Source: Streptomyces malaysiense (GTDB taxonomy: Bacteria > Actinomycetota > Actinomycetes > Streptomycetales > Streptomycetaceae). Taken from it: a stretch of 64,000 nt of DNA. Positions 33,223 through 41,796 of the stretch are shown here, in pieces. The position numbers and the translations under genes were made by a program. The first letter of the stretch is position 1. Every line of letters begins with the position of its first letter. The notes below the pieces were generated by a model. That model was given only the letters and a program-made list of their open reading frames with translations. It did no database searches and was not told the origin of the DNA. The DNA lies in the NCBI RefSeq assembly GCF_000980885.2, contig NZ_LBDA02000039.1:1-64000 (forward strand). Direction: 5' to 3'.

Positions 33223-33855
33223 GGCCGCCCTCGACGCCCCCTCCCGGCCGCCGATCTCCCGCAGCATCCCGAACGCCCGGCGCAGCGGCGCCGGTTCCGT
33301 GTCCTCGATGCCCGACGCCCGGTTCGCCCGACGGGTGCGCAGCACCGCGCGTACCGCGGAGAGCGCGGCGCCCGCGATCACGGCCGCCCGCAGATCGGCG
33401 TCCGCGGCGTCCCGCGGCAGCCGCTGCCGCACCAGCACCGCGAGCCGCTCCTCGAAGTCGGCGAAGGCCTGCACGAGCCGGGCCGTGATCACGTTCTCCA
33501 CGTCCCCGAGCGGACGGGTCAGGGCGGTCAGCGTGGACGCCGAGAACGGCTTGGCCGCCTCCAGCAGCGCGGCGCACACCGCCTCCAGGGGCTCCTCGTC
33601 CGCCGGCCGCGCGGCCAGGGCCTGCTCCACGTACGCGAAGACCTGCACGCCGTCCGGCAGCAGCACCTCCTCCTTGCTCTCGAAGTAGCGGAAGAACGTG
33701 CGCACGGAGACGTTCGCGTACGCGGCGATGTCGGCGACCGTGGTGCCCTCGAAACCGCGCTCCCGGAACAGCCGCGCGGCCCCTTCCAGCAGCAGGCGGC
33801 GCGTCTCCTCCTTCTTGCGTTCGCGCAGTCCGGCGGGGGTGGTCTCACTAGGCAT
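33199..33855 (-). CDS. TetR family transcriptional regulator
   Basis: This 218-aa protein has an N-terminal TetR HTH: ETRRLLLEGAARLFRERGFE, TTVADIAAYANVSVRTFFRY and FESKEEVLL. The C-terminal ligand domain is unspecific. ATG 33855 is chosen because GGGAGG lies ten bases upstream. It is divergent from an MMPL transporter gene; the gap holds two TGTCA-type palindromes likely to be its operators. This is the common arrangement of a drug- or lipid-responsive repressor and its exporter. Confidence 0.93.
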   Translation of the reverse strand: MPSETTPAGLRERKKEETRRLLLEGAARLFRERGFEGTTVADIAAYANVSVRTFFRYFESKEEVLLPDGVQVFAYVEQALAARPADEEPLEAVCAALLEAAKPFSASTLTALTRPLGDVENVITARLVQAFADFEERLAVLVRQRLPRDAADADLRAAVIAGAALSAVRAVLRTRRANRASGIEDTEPAPLRRAFGMLREIGGREGASRAAGDTGERA

Positions 33856-33961
33856 GGCCGAAGCCTCCCGCCCTGGTGTCGCGACTGTCAATCGGCACGC
33901 GTGCCACCTCCGCGGTGTGATCGCGTCCGCAAACCTTCCATAAACTGTCAGAGATGCCAAT

Positions 33962-33975
33962 TGTCATGCGTGACA
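33962..33975. promoter_or_regulatory. TetR operator candidate, TGTCA-TGCG-TGACA
   Basis: Five-bp arms around four bases in the TetR/MMPL gap. It shares TGTCA half-sites with the stronger palindrome 31 bp downstream; a single further half-site (CTGTCA) lies at 33945. Confidence 0.55.
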
Positions 33976-33992
33976 GTCTCTCTCTAGAGTTC

Positions 33993-34008
33993 GTGTCAGT
34001 CCTGACAC
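33993..34008. promoter_or_regulatory. TetR operator candidate, GTGTCAG-TC-CTGACAC
   Basis: Perfect 7-bp arms around two bases, 36 bp before the MMPL start codon. Its centre is 32 bp (three helical turns) from the other palindrome, so two dimers could bind on one face. Confidence 0.65.
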
Positions 34009-34043
34009 TTTTCCGCTCCACCCGGACAGCTTTGGAGACCCCG

Positions 34044-36287
34044 GTGCCCAGATCCACCCCACACCCCTCGGCGCCGCCCGAACCGCGGCCGCCCGCCTCG
34101 GAAGGCGCCCCCGGATCCGCCCCCGAGAGCGCCCCCGAGAGCGGCCAGGACCCGGCCGGCCTCGGCCTCCTCGGCCGCCTGGGCGGCCGCTGCGCCCGGC
34201 ACCCCCTGACCGTCATCGCCGCCTGGCTGCTGATCCTCGTCGCCGCCCTCGCCGGCCGGCACCTCGTCGGACCCGTCTTCAGCGACCAGGTCAGCCTGCC
34301 CGGCACCGCCTCCCACACGGGCGCCGACCTGCTCGCCCGCTCCCTGCCGCAGGCGGGCCGGCCCAACGGCAAGGTCGTCTTCCACACCGGGGCGGGCACC
34401 GTGGCCGACCAGCGCTCCGCGCTCGACCGCACCCTCGCCGACCTGCGCGGACTGCCCCATGTCAGGTCCGTCGCAGCGCCCGTGACCAGCACGGACGGGC
34501 GTACCGCCGAGACCACCGTCACCTTCGACGAGCAGCTGAAGAACCTCGGCCACGGCTACACCGACCGGCTCGACGCGGCGACCGCCCCCGCCCGCGCGGC
34601 GGGCCTCGGCGTCGCCTACGGCGGCGACCTCGACCAGGTCGTCCGGCAGCCCGCGGACGACAAGCTGAGCGAGAGCGTCGGTGTCGTCACCGCCCTCGTC
34701 ATCCTGCTGCTCGCCTTCGGCAGCGTCCTGGCCGCGCTGCTGCCCCTGGTCACCGCGCTGATCAGCGTCGGCGTCGGGCTCGGCGTGGTCGGCGTGGTCG
34801 CCGGTGCCGTCTCCTTCGCCACCTCCGCCACGACCCTCGCCGGCATGATCGGCCTCGGTGTGGGCATCGACTACGCCCTGTTCCTGACCACCCGTTTCCG
34901 GCAGGACCTGATCGACGGCCACGACCCCGTGACCGCCGCCGCCCGAACGGCCCGCACCAGCGGGCGAGCGGTGCTGATCGCCGCCCTCACCGTCGCTGTC
35001 GCCATGCTCAGCCTCTACGCGTGCGGACTGAGCTTCATCGGCCGGATCGGACTCGCGGCCACCTTCGCCGTCGTCGTCACAGCGGCCGCCGCCCTCACCC
35101 TGGTCCCGGCCGCCCTGGGCCTGATCGGCACCCGGATCGACCGGGTCCGGCTGCGCCGCGCCCCCGTCGCCGAAGGCGCCGGCGAACGTCCGGGCGGCAA
35201 CCGCTACGCCGCGCTCGTCGCCCGGCGCCCCTGGCTCTTCCTCGTCGCCGGCACCGCCGTCCTCGCCGTCTGCGCCGTACCGCTGCTGTCCCTGCGCCTC
35301 GGTCACGTGGACGCGGGCGCGGACAAGCCCGGCAGCAGCACCCGAACGGCCTACGACTGGATCGCGGCCGCCGACGGACCCGGCTTCGGCAAGGGTGCGA
35401 ACGGCCCGGTCGTCACCGTGATCGACCTGAGCCGGGCGCACACCCCAGCCGACCGGATCACCGACGACGTGACCGACGCGCTCAAGGCCACCCACGGGGT
35501 CGCCGCCTTCACCCCCGTACGGCCCAGCCCCGACGGCAGGATCCTCGTCACCACGCTCACCCCGGCCACCGGCCCCCAGGACGCCGCCACCGGCACCCTG
35601 CTGGACACCCTCTCCGGCCGGACCCTGCCCGAGGCCCTGCACGGCACCGGCGCACGGGCCTACCTGACCGGCACCGTGGCCGGGCAGGCCGACTTCCGCG
35701 AAACCATCGGCCGGCGGCTCCCGCTCGTCATCGGGATCGTGCTGGTCCTCGCCTTCCTGCTGCTCCTGGTCGTCTTCCGGAGCCTGGTGATCCCCCTGAA
35801 GGCCGTCGTCCTCAACCTGCTCACCACGGCCGCGTCCTACGGCGTCCTCGTCGCCGTCTTCCAGTGGGGCTGGGGCGACGCGCTGCTCGGTCTGTCGGAG
35901 CCGGTGCCCATCGAGTCGTACGTCCCGATGATGATGTTCGCGATCGTGTTCGGGCTGTCCATGGACTACGAGATCTTCCTGCTGTCGCGGATCGCCGAGG
36001 TATGGCACCGCGGCGGCGACAACCGGCTCGCCGTCGGGGAGGGGCTGTCCGCCACCGCCCGGGTGATCTCCGCCGCGGCCCTCATCATGACCGCCGTGTT
36101 CCTGTCCTTCACCGCCTCGCCGACCGTGGTCGTCAAGATGCTCGCCCTGGGCCTCGCGATCAGCGTGATCGTGGACGCCACGGTGGTCCGGCTGGTCCTG
36201 GTGCCGTCCGCGATGTTCCTGCTGGGCAGGGCCAACTGGTGGATACCGCGCAGCCTCGACCGGCTGCTGCCCCGCGTGCGCGCCTGA
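34044..36287 (+). CDS. MMPL family RND transporter
   Basis: This 747-aa inner-membrane exporter has two repeats of one plus five membrane helices separated by large extracytoplasmic loops. Helix 1 is HPLTVIAAWLLILVAALAG; the second block begins near 190 (VVTALVILLLAFGSVLAALL) and contains MIGLGVGIDYALFLTTRFRQ. The second half mirrors it with FAIVFGLSMDYEIFLLSRI, a conserved MMPL proton-relay motif (D-Y). Family members export lipids, siderophores or drugs; the cargo is unknown. GTG 34044 is chosen because GGAG lies six bases upstream and the longer frame would cover the operators. It is controlled by the divergent TetR regulator. Confidence 0.93.
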   Translation: MPRSTPHPSAPPEPRPPASEGAPGSAPESAPESGQDPAGLGLLGRLGGRCARHPLTVIAAWLLILVAALAGRHLVGPVFSDQVSLPGTASHTGADLLARSLPQAGRPNGKVVFHTGAGTVADQRSALDRTLADLRGLPHVRSVAAPVTSTDGRTAETTVTFDEQLKNLGHGYTDRLDAATAPARAAGLGVAYGGDLDQVVRQPADDKLSESVGVVTALVILLLAFGSVLAALLPLVTALISVGVGLGVVGVVAGAVSFATSATTLAGMIGLGVGIDYALFLTTRFRQDLIDGHDPVTAAARTARTSGRAVLIAALTVAVAMLSLYACGLSFIGRIGLAATFAVVVTAAAALTLVPAALGLIGTRIDRVRLRRAPVAEGAGERPGGNRYAALVARRPWLFLVAGTAVLAVCAVPLLSLRLGHVDAGADKPGSSTRTAYDWIAAADGPGFGKGANGPVVTVIDLSRAHTPADRITDDVTDALKATHGVAAFTPVRPSPDGRILVTTLTPATGPQDAATGTLLDTLSGRTLPEALHGTGARAYLTGTVAGQADFRETIGRRLPLVIGIVLVLAFLLLLVVFRSLVIPLKAVVLNLLTTAASYGVLVAVFQWGWGDALLGLSEPVPIESYVPMMMFAIVFGLSMDYEIFLLSRIAEVWHRGGDNRLAVGEGLSATARVISAAALIMTAVFLSFTASPTVVVKMLALGLAISVIVDATVVRLVLVPSAMFLLGRANWWIPRSLDRLLPRVRA

Positions 36288-36409
36288 CCGCGCCGCCCGC
36301 GCGCGACCGGTGGCCCTTCGCCCCTCGCGCGCGGGCGGTACTAGGCTGGACGACCGTGCCCCCGGCACGTCAACAGGGGTGCGGGGCCGGACGAAACAGG
36401 GAGCGACCG

Positions 36410-36931
36410 ATGACAGCGGGAACCGAGCGAGCCGTACTGGCGGGCGGTTGTTTCTGGGGCATGCAGGACCTGGTCCGCAAGCAGCCGGGCGTGGTCTCCA
36501 CCCGGGTGGGCTACAGCGGCGGCGACACCCCGAACGCCACCTACCGCGACCACGGCGACCACGCCGAGGCCATCGAGATCCTGTACGACCCCGCGGTCAC
36601 CAGCTACCGCGACGTCCTGGAGTTCTTCTTCCAGATCCACGACCCGACGACCCGGGACCGCCAGGGCAACGACATCGGGCGCAGCTACCGCTCCGCGATC
36701 TTCTACGACGGCGAGGAGCAGCACCGCACCGCCGTCGACACCATCGCGGACGTCGAGGCCAGCGGACTGTGGCCCGGCAAGGTCGTCACCGAGCTGGCGC
36801 CGGTCGGCGACTTCTGGGAGGCGGAGCCCGAGCACCAGGACTACCTGGAGCGCTACCCCAACGGCTACACCTGCCACTTCCCGCGGTCGAACTGGAGGCT
36901 GCCGCGCCGCGCCTCGTCCGCCGCGGACTGA
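36410..36931 (+). CDS. msrA: Peptide-methionine (S)-S-oxide reductase
   Basis: This 173-aa enzyme reduces methionine-S-sulfoxide in proteins. The catalytic cysteine lies in VLAGGCFWGMQDL (residue about 14). The conserved RVGYSGGDTPNATYRDHGDH, HDPTTRDRQGNDIGRSYRSA and EPEHQDYLERYPNGY follow. GGGAG stands before ATG 36410. A TAGGCT box at 36342 and an in-frame GTG at 36356 eight bases after it would allow a leaderless form 18 residues longer, but the conserved domain fits the ATG. No MsrB domain is fused. It provides protection against oxidative damage. Confidence 0.96.
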   Translation: MTAGTERAVLAGGCFWGMQDLVRKQPGVVSTRVGYSGGDTPNATYRDHGDHAEAIEILYDPAVTSYRDVLEFFFQIHDPTTRDRQGNDIGRSYRSAIFYDGEEQHRTAVDTIADVEASGLWPGKVVTELAPVGDFWEAEPEHQDYLERYPNGYTCHFPRSNWRLPRRASSAAD

Positions 36932-37030
36932 CCCGCACCGCACCGGCGGCCACCGGCTCGTGTGGCGCGCCGTCCCCCAAGGGAGATCCTGGGGAGAGGA
37001 GCGGAGCGCGCCGACCGCGACCCGACGACG

Positions 37031-39889
37031 ATGGTGGTGACCACCATGGGTGTGCCGGACGAGACCGGAGCGGACCCCCACGGGCCCGCCGATCCCTGTG
37101 GGGATCCGTTCCTGCGGACACGGTTCGCGATCCCCACCCTCCCGGTGACCTACCTGCGCCGCGACCGGTTGCTCGGACACCTGGACCTGGCCCCGCGCAC
37201 CCCGCTGACCGTGGTCGGCGGGGCGGCGGGGGCGGGCAAGACGCTGCTGGTCGCCGACTGGGCCGCGACCCGGGGCAGGCGCGTCGCCTGGCTCACCGCG
37301 CAGATGGCCGACAAGGGCCGCGGCACCTTCTGGGCCTACCTGCTCCAGGCCCTGCGGCTGGCCGGGGTGACCCTCTCCGCCGAGGTCGGGCTGCCCGCCG
37401 AGGCCGGCCGCGTGGACGACGCGCTGCTCACCCGGCTGGCGGCGGAGCTCAGCGCCCGCGAGGCACCGGTGACCGCCGTCATCGACGAGTACGACCGCGT
37501 CACCGACCCGGAGATCGCCGACCAGCTGGAGTTCGTGCTCCGGCACGCGGACACCGGCATCCGCCTGGTCCTCGTCACCCGCACCGAGCCGCTGCTGCCG
37601 CTGCACCGCTACCGGGCGGCCGGCGCCGTCACCGAGATCCGCAACGACGAACTGGCCTTCACCTTCGAGGAGGCCGGCGACCTGCTGGCCCTGCACGGAA
37701 TGCGGCTGCCGCCCGACGAGATCGGCGCGCTGCTGGCCCGCACCCGGGGCTGGGCGGCGGGGCTGCGGCTCAGCGCCCTGGCCGCGCAGGGGGAGCGCGA
37801 CCCGCGGTCGTACCTGAGGGAGTTCGAGGCCGACCGCACCACCATCGGCGACTACCTGATCGCCGAGGTGCTCAGACGCCAGCGCGCCGAGACCCAGGAC
37901 CTGCTGCTGCGGATCAGCGTCCTCGACCGGTTCTGCCCCGCCCTCGCCGACGCGCTCACCGGGCGGGCCGACGCCGAGCTGATCCTCACCGCGCTGCACC
38001 GCGAGAACGCCTTCGTGGAGGACCTCGGGCACTCCTGGTTCCGGCTCCACCCGCTGTTCCGGGAGATCCTGCGCGCCCATCTGCGGGCCCGCCACCCCGG
38101 CCTGGAGACCGAGCTGCACCGCCGGGCGGCGGCCTGGCTGCGCCGCCACGGGCCGCTCGGCGAGACCCTGGAGCACGCCGCCGCCGCGGGCGACTGGGCG
38201 GCCGCCGCCGATGCCCTCGTCGGTGATCTCGCCCTCGGCGAACTCCTCAGCGGCCCCCGCGCCGAGCCCCTCGCCGCGCTCTTCTCCGCCATGGGACCCG
38301 AGCCGCGGACCCCGGCCACCGACCTCGTCCGCGCCGCCCGCGAGTTGTCCGCGGGCGACCTCGACCGGGGCCTGCCGCACCTGGAACGGGCCGCGCGCGA
38401 GCTGGACGGCACCGCGAGTCGGCCCGCTCAGGAGCCGCACGGCCCCGTCCCCGAGCGGGACGAGCCGGGCGGACAGCCGCGTCAACCGGCCCCGGGCGCC
38501 GGGGACGCCCCGGCGGAGCAGGCCGCCGCCCGCCTCGGCTGCACCCTCCTGCGGGTCCTCGCCGCCCGGCTGACCGGTTCTCCCTCGCGCGCCGAGGCGG
38601 CCGCCCGCCACGCCGAGGAGCTGAAGCAGGAGGTCCCCGGCCGGCTGCTGGACCGGCACCCGGAACTGACCGCCCTGCTGCGCGCCCATCTCGGCGCGGC
38701 CCGCCTGTGGGCCGGACGGTTCACGGAGGCGCGCGCGGCCCTGACGGCGGTGACGGACCGCGGCCGCGCCACGCCGACGGCATCGGCACAGGTGCCGGCC
38801 CCGGAACCGGCCTCCCCGGTCAGGACACGTACCCCGGCGGCACCGGGACGCCCCTCGACGGCCCAGGTCCGCGAGGAGTGCCTCGCCCACCTCGCCCTGC
38901 TCGACCACCTCGACGGCCGCCCCGGCCGCGCCGAACGCAAGGCCCTCGCCGCGCTCGCCGCCGGCCACGCGGACCCCCGCACCCTCCCCGGGGTCGGCCC
39001 GGCCACCCTCGTCCTGGCCGCCGTCGCCACGGACCGCGACGAGCTGGACCGGGCCGAGACGCTCCTGGCGGCGCCGCCGGACGGGGACGACGCCCGGCAA
39101 CCGGTGCGCGACCCGGTGACCAGGGCGCTGCACGCCCTGGTCACCGCGCGCCTCCTGCTGGCCCGGGGCGACATCGAGGGCGCTCTCGAGGCGGCCGACC
39201 GGACCGTCGCCGCCGAGGAGCCGTCCCCCTGGGCCGAGGCCCACGCGGCACTGGTGGCCGCCGGTGCCCATCTCGCCGACGGGCGACCGGAGCTGGCCGT
39301 CAAGCTGCTGAGGGAGCTGCCCGGCGAGGACCCGCTGTGCCTGCTGGGCGCGGCACGGGCGGAGCTGGCGGCGGGCTGCCCCTCGCACGCCCTGGACCTG
39401 CTCGACCGGATACACCCGCGGCACGCGCCCGGCCCCCTGATCGCCGTACGGACGGCCCTGCTCAGGGCGGAGCTCGCCGGGATCGAGGGCGACCGGGAGG
39501 CCCGGCGCCGGCTCGTGGCGCAGGCGCTGCGCGAGGCCCGGCGGGACCGGCTGCGGAGCCCCTTCAAGGAGGCGGGGCCCTGGCTGCGGCCGCTGCTCGC
39601 CACCCCGGCGCTGCGCCCGCTCGCCGAGGGCTGGCTCCTGCCCGGTGCCGGTACCCCGTACACCGCCGCGACCGTGCCCGAACCACCGCCGATGGTCGAG
39701 GAGTTGAGCGCCCGTGAACGGGATGTGCTGGTCCGGCTCGCGGAGATGATGTCCACCGAGGAGATCGCCGCCGACCTCTTCGTCTCCGTCAACACGGTCA
39801 AGACCCACCTCAAGAGCGCCTACCGCAAGCTGGGGGTGAACCGCCGGCACGACGCCGTGCACCGCGCCCGCGAACTGGGCCTGCTGTGA
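37031..39889 (+). CDS. LuxR family regulator of the large ATP-binding (LAL/MalT-like) type
   Basis: This protein of about 952 aa has an N-terminal NTPase with Walker A GGAAGAGKTLLVADW (about 60-75), a Walker B-like VTAVIDEYDRV and an arginine-rich LVLVTRTEPLLPL sensor as in MalT-type STAND ATPases. A long Ala/Leu/Arg-rich helical repeat region follows. The C-terminal LuxR HTH (about 890-952) contains LSARERDVLVRLAEMMSTEE and FVSVNTVKTHLKSAYRKLGV. It is expected to be an ATP- and ligand-gated activator. The start is uncertain: GTG 36962, ATG 37031 and ATG 37046 are in frame and none has a well-placed ribosome site. Target genes are unknown. Confidence 0.9.
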   Translation: MVVTTMGVPDETGADPHGPADPCGDPFLRTRFAIPTLPVTYLRRDRLLGHLDLAPRTPLTVVGGAAGAGKTLLVADWAATRGRRVAWLTAQMADKGRGTFWAYLLQALRLAGVTLSAEVGLPAEAGRVDDALLTRLAAELSAREAPVTAVIDEYDRVTDPEIADQLEFVLRHADTGIRLVLVTRTEPLLPLHRYRAAGAVTEIRNDELAFTFEEAGDLLALHGMRLPPDEIGALLARTRGWAAGLRLSALAAQGERDPRSYLREFEADRTTIGDYLIAEVLRRQRAETQDLLLRISVLDRFCPALADALTGRADAELILTALHRENAFVEDLGHSWFRLHPLFREILRAHLRARHPGLETELHRRAAAWLRRHGPLGETLEHAAAAGDWAAAADALVGDLALGELLSGPRAEPLAALFSAMGPEPRTPATDLVRAARELSAGDLDRGLPHLERAARELDGTASRPAQEPHGPVPERDEPGGQPRQPAPGAGDAPAEQAAARLGCTLLRVLAARLTGSPSRAEAAARHAEELKQEVPGRLLDRHPELTALLRAHLGAARLWAGRFTEARAALTAVTDRGRATPTASAQVPAPEPASPVRTRTPAAPGRPSTAQVREECLAHLALLDHLDGRPGRAERKALAALAAGHADPRTLPGVGPATLVLAAVATDRDELDRAETLLAAPPDGDDARQPVRDPVTRALHALVTARLLLARGDIEGALEAADRTVAAEEPSPWAEAHAALVAAGAHLADGRPELAVKLLRELPGEDPLCLLGAARAELAAGCPSHALDLLDRIHPRHAPGPLIAVRTALLRAELAGIEGDREARRRLVAQALREARRDRLRSPFKEAGPWLRPLLATPALRPLAEGWLLPGAGTPYTAATVPEPPPMVEELSARERDVLVRLAEMMSTEEIAADLFVSVNTVKTHLKSAYRKLGVNRRHDAVHRARELGLL

Positions 39890-40001
39890 CGGCGCGGGCT
39901 CACATCACCTGCGGCGGGTGAGGCCCGGAGCCGGACCGGGGCGCAGGATCGCAGGAGGAGGGCCGGGTACGCCCGTCCGCGGCACGCGGGGAAGGCACCT
40001 C

Positions 40002-40199
40002 ATGCGCTACGAGATTCGCGTCGACGGCGAGCTGACGGAGACGCTGGCCAAGGCGTTCCCCGAGCTGGACCACGTGGTGGTGTCCGGCCACACCATCCTG
40101 TTCGGCCGTGTCCTGGACGAGGCGCACCTGTACGGCCTGCTGGCCCGCTGCCAGTCCCTCGGCCTGCGGGTCCTGGAGATGCGTCAGGCGCCGCAGTGA
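40002..40199 (+). CDS. Small conserved-looking hypothetical protein, 65 aa
   Basis: The 65-residue product starts MRYEIRVDGELTETLAKAFP, then LDHVVVSGHTILFGRVLDEA, then a helix LYGLLARCQSLGLRVLEMRQ. This strand-helix-strand-strand-helix pattern looks like a compact ferredoxin-like or ACT-like fold. GGGGAAGG lies 10-12 bases before the ATG. It follows the LAL regulator on the same strand by 112 bp and may be co-expressed with it. I do not know its function; the composition is that of a real protein. Confidence 0.7.
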   Translation: MRYEIRVDGELTETLAKAFPELDHVVVSGHTILFGRVLDEAHLYGLLARCQSLGLRVLEMRQAPQ

Positions 40200-40248
40200 G
40201 CCAGGGGTCCCCCGCGCGAGTCCCCGGCCTCCCGGGACGGGGGAACTC

Positions 40249-40815
40249 CTAGGGTTCCCGCCCCTTCTTGGCGAGCCCCGCGTTCACCGCCGCCGCGAGC
40301 AGCCGTACGGCCACACCCACCAGCAGCAGGCCGCACGCCATCTGGCACATCACCGTCACCCGGCCCACCTCCGAGCGCGCGGTGATGTCGCCGTACCCCA
40401 CGGTGGTGAACGTGGTCAGCGTGAAGTACAGGGAGTCGGTCCTGGTCAGCGGCTCGGAGAAGGAGCCGGGGGAGTCGTGTTCGATGATGTGGTAGACGCT
40501 GGCGAAGACGACCAGATAGAGGCCGACCGTGGCGACCAGCGCCTCCACCGCCTTCAGCCGCGGGTACGGCGCGTTCATGATCATCCACGCCTCCCAGCCG
40601 AAGACCAGCACGACCGCGAGCAGCCCGCACAGCAGCAGGAGGACCGTCTCCAGGGTGGTGCGGGCGTCCAGCGGCACCAGGTAGTAGGCGACGATCAGGG
40701 CGGTCACGATGGCCGTCGTGCGGGCGAAGGACGCGGCCGCGGCCCGGCGTTCCGACCCGCTGTACAGGGGACGCCAGGTGTCATCCGACGGTGCGCGCCT
40801 CGCTGGATCGGTCAT
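40249..40815 (-). CDS. Two-TM-pore potassium channel family protein
   Basis: This 188-aa membrane protein has helices at about residues 28-48, 55-77 and 90-112, then a pore loop with selectivity filter TLTTFTTVGYGDIT (about 135-148) and a last helix VTVMCQMACGLLLVGVAVRL. The TVGYGD signature is that of K+ channels. No RCK/TrkA-N regulatory domain is attached, so gating is probably by voltage-like or lipid effects. The start is ATG 40815. It is divergent from the SHOCT gene; a perfect 17-bp inverted repeat lies 70-110 bp upstream. Confidence 0.92.
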   Translation of the reverse strand: MTDPARRAPSDDTWRPLYSGSERRAAAASFARTTAIVTALIVAYYLVPLDARTTLETVLLLLCGLLAVVLVFGWEAWMIMNAPYPRLKAVEALVATVGLYLVVFASVYHIIEHDSPGSFSEPLTRTDSLYFTLTTFTTVGYGDITARSEVGRVTVMCQMACGLLLVGVAVRLLAAAVNAGLAKKGREP

Positions 40816-40885
40816 CGTGTGTCTCTTCCGCCGCTTCGCCGCAGGCAGGACGCCTGCGCCCGCTACCCACCTCAGCGCCCCGGCC

Positions 40886-40924
40886 CCCGTACGGGATCAC
40901 CCGCCAGGGGTGATCCCGTACGGG
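40886..40924. repeat. Perfect 17-bp inverted repeat in a divergent intergenic region
   Basis: Arms 40886-40902 and 40908-40924 (CCCGTACGGGATCACCC and its complement) flank a five-base loop. It lies between the divergent K+ channel and SHOCT/small-ORF genes, so it is not placed as a terminator for either. It could be an operator or an mRNA element. Nothing else is recognised in 40816-41013 except the CCCCGCACAAGG motif near 40955. Confidence 0.6.
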
Positions 40925-41013
40925 CCACCAGGGGCGACGCTGTCCGTGTGAGGTCCCCGCACAAGGCCCCGTCGGCCGGCCGGGAGCGGCCTCGGGCACG
41001 GGACGGAGGAGCC

Positions 41014-41250
41014 ATGACCTCCCTCGCGCGACCCGGGTCCGCACGGCCCCCACGGCCCGTCCCCGGACCGGAGCACGTTCCCGACGGGGCCGCACCTCGG
41101 CGGCGACCGCGCCCCGGAGCCCCCCGGGCCCCGGAGCCGGCCGCCGTTCACCCGCGCAGGGTGAAGCGTCCCTCTCCCGCCGGAGCGCAGCCTGAGGACG
41201 GTGGACGACCGACTACCGGGCGCGGTCCCGGGACGGAGGGAGCGACATGA
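41014..41250 (+). CDS. Possible small ORF translationally coupled to the SHOCT gene
   Basis: This 78-codon frame starts at ATG 41014, three bases after GGAGGAG, and its TGA overlaps the next gene's ATG (ATGA). The product is very rich in Pro, Arg and Gly and shows no recognisable domain, which is what untranslated high-GC DNA also gives. The ribosome site and the coupling are the only support. It might be a leader peptide. Confidence 0.35.
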   Translation: MTSLARPGSARPPRPVPGPEHVPDGAAPRRRPRPGAPRAPEPAAVHPRRVKRPSPAGAQPEDGGRPTTGRGPGTEGAT

Positions 41251-41747
41251 GCGAGACCTACCTCGCGTACGACTATCCGGCGCTGAGCGTCTTCTGGTCC
41301 ATGCTGGTGTTCTTCCTGTGGATCATGTGGTTCGTGCTGCTCTTCCGGGTGGTCATGGACATCTTCCGCGACGACTCCCTGGGCGGACTGGCCAAGGCCG
41401 CCTGGCTGGTGTGCGTCGTCGTGCTGCCGTTCCTGGGCGTCTTCGTCTATCTGATCGCCCGCGGCAAGGGCATGGGCCGCCGCGAGGTCGAGCAGGCCCG
41501 CGCCCAGCAGAACGCGCTCGACAGCTACATCCGCGAGACCGCCCGGGGCGGCACCTCCAGCGCCGACGAACTCGCCCGGCTGTCCGAGATGAAGGCCCGC
41601 GGCGACATCACCGAGGAGGAGTTCCGCAAGGCGAAGGACATGGTGTTCGCCGCCCACGGACCGTCCACGGGCGCATCCGGGGGTACGGGGCCGGAATCCA
41701 CCGGATCCGGCCGCTCGGGAACCGTCTCCTCCACCACCCCGCACTGA
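41247..41747 (+). CDS. PLDc_N/SHOCT domain membrane protein
   Basis: This 166-aa protein has two membrane helices (about residues 12-38 and 48-72, FWSMLVFFLWIMWFVLLFRV and AAWLVCVVVLPFLGVFVYLI) of the PLDc_N type. A cytosolic helix and a C-terminal SHOCT motif (ELARLSEMKARGDITEEEFR) follow, then a Ser/Gly/Thr tail. SHOCT domains are oligomerisation modules of unknown detail. GGAGGG lies about seven bases before the ATG. It probably forms an operon with the DUF7144 gene 49 bp downstream. The function is unknown; a membrane-stress role is often assumed. Confidence 0.85.
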   Translation: MSETYLAYDYPALSVFWSMLVFFLWIMWFVLLFRVVMDIFRDDSLGGLAKAAWLVCVVVLPFLGVFVYLIARGKGMGRREVEQARAQQNALDSYIRETARGGTSSADELARLSEMKARGDITEEEFRKAKDMVFAAHGPSTGASGGTGPESTGSGRSGTVSSTTPH

Positions 41748-41796
41748 ACCGCCCCGCACCGACCTACCGCACACCGGAGAGAATCGAGGTGGCACG

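Noticed and set aside
33996..36368. Minus-strand open frame of 790 codons opposite the MMPL transporter
   Set aside because: Composition is Gly/Asp/Gln-rich without motifs; the plus-strand MMPL helices are unambiguous.
36341..39862. Minus-strand open frame of 1,173 codons opposite the LuxR gene
   Set aside because: Shadow frame with repetitive Gly/Val/Gln composition; the plus-strand frame has ATPase and HTH motifs.
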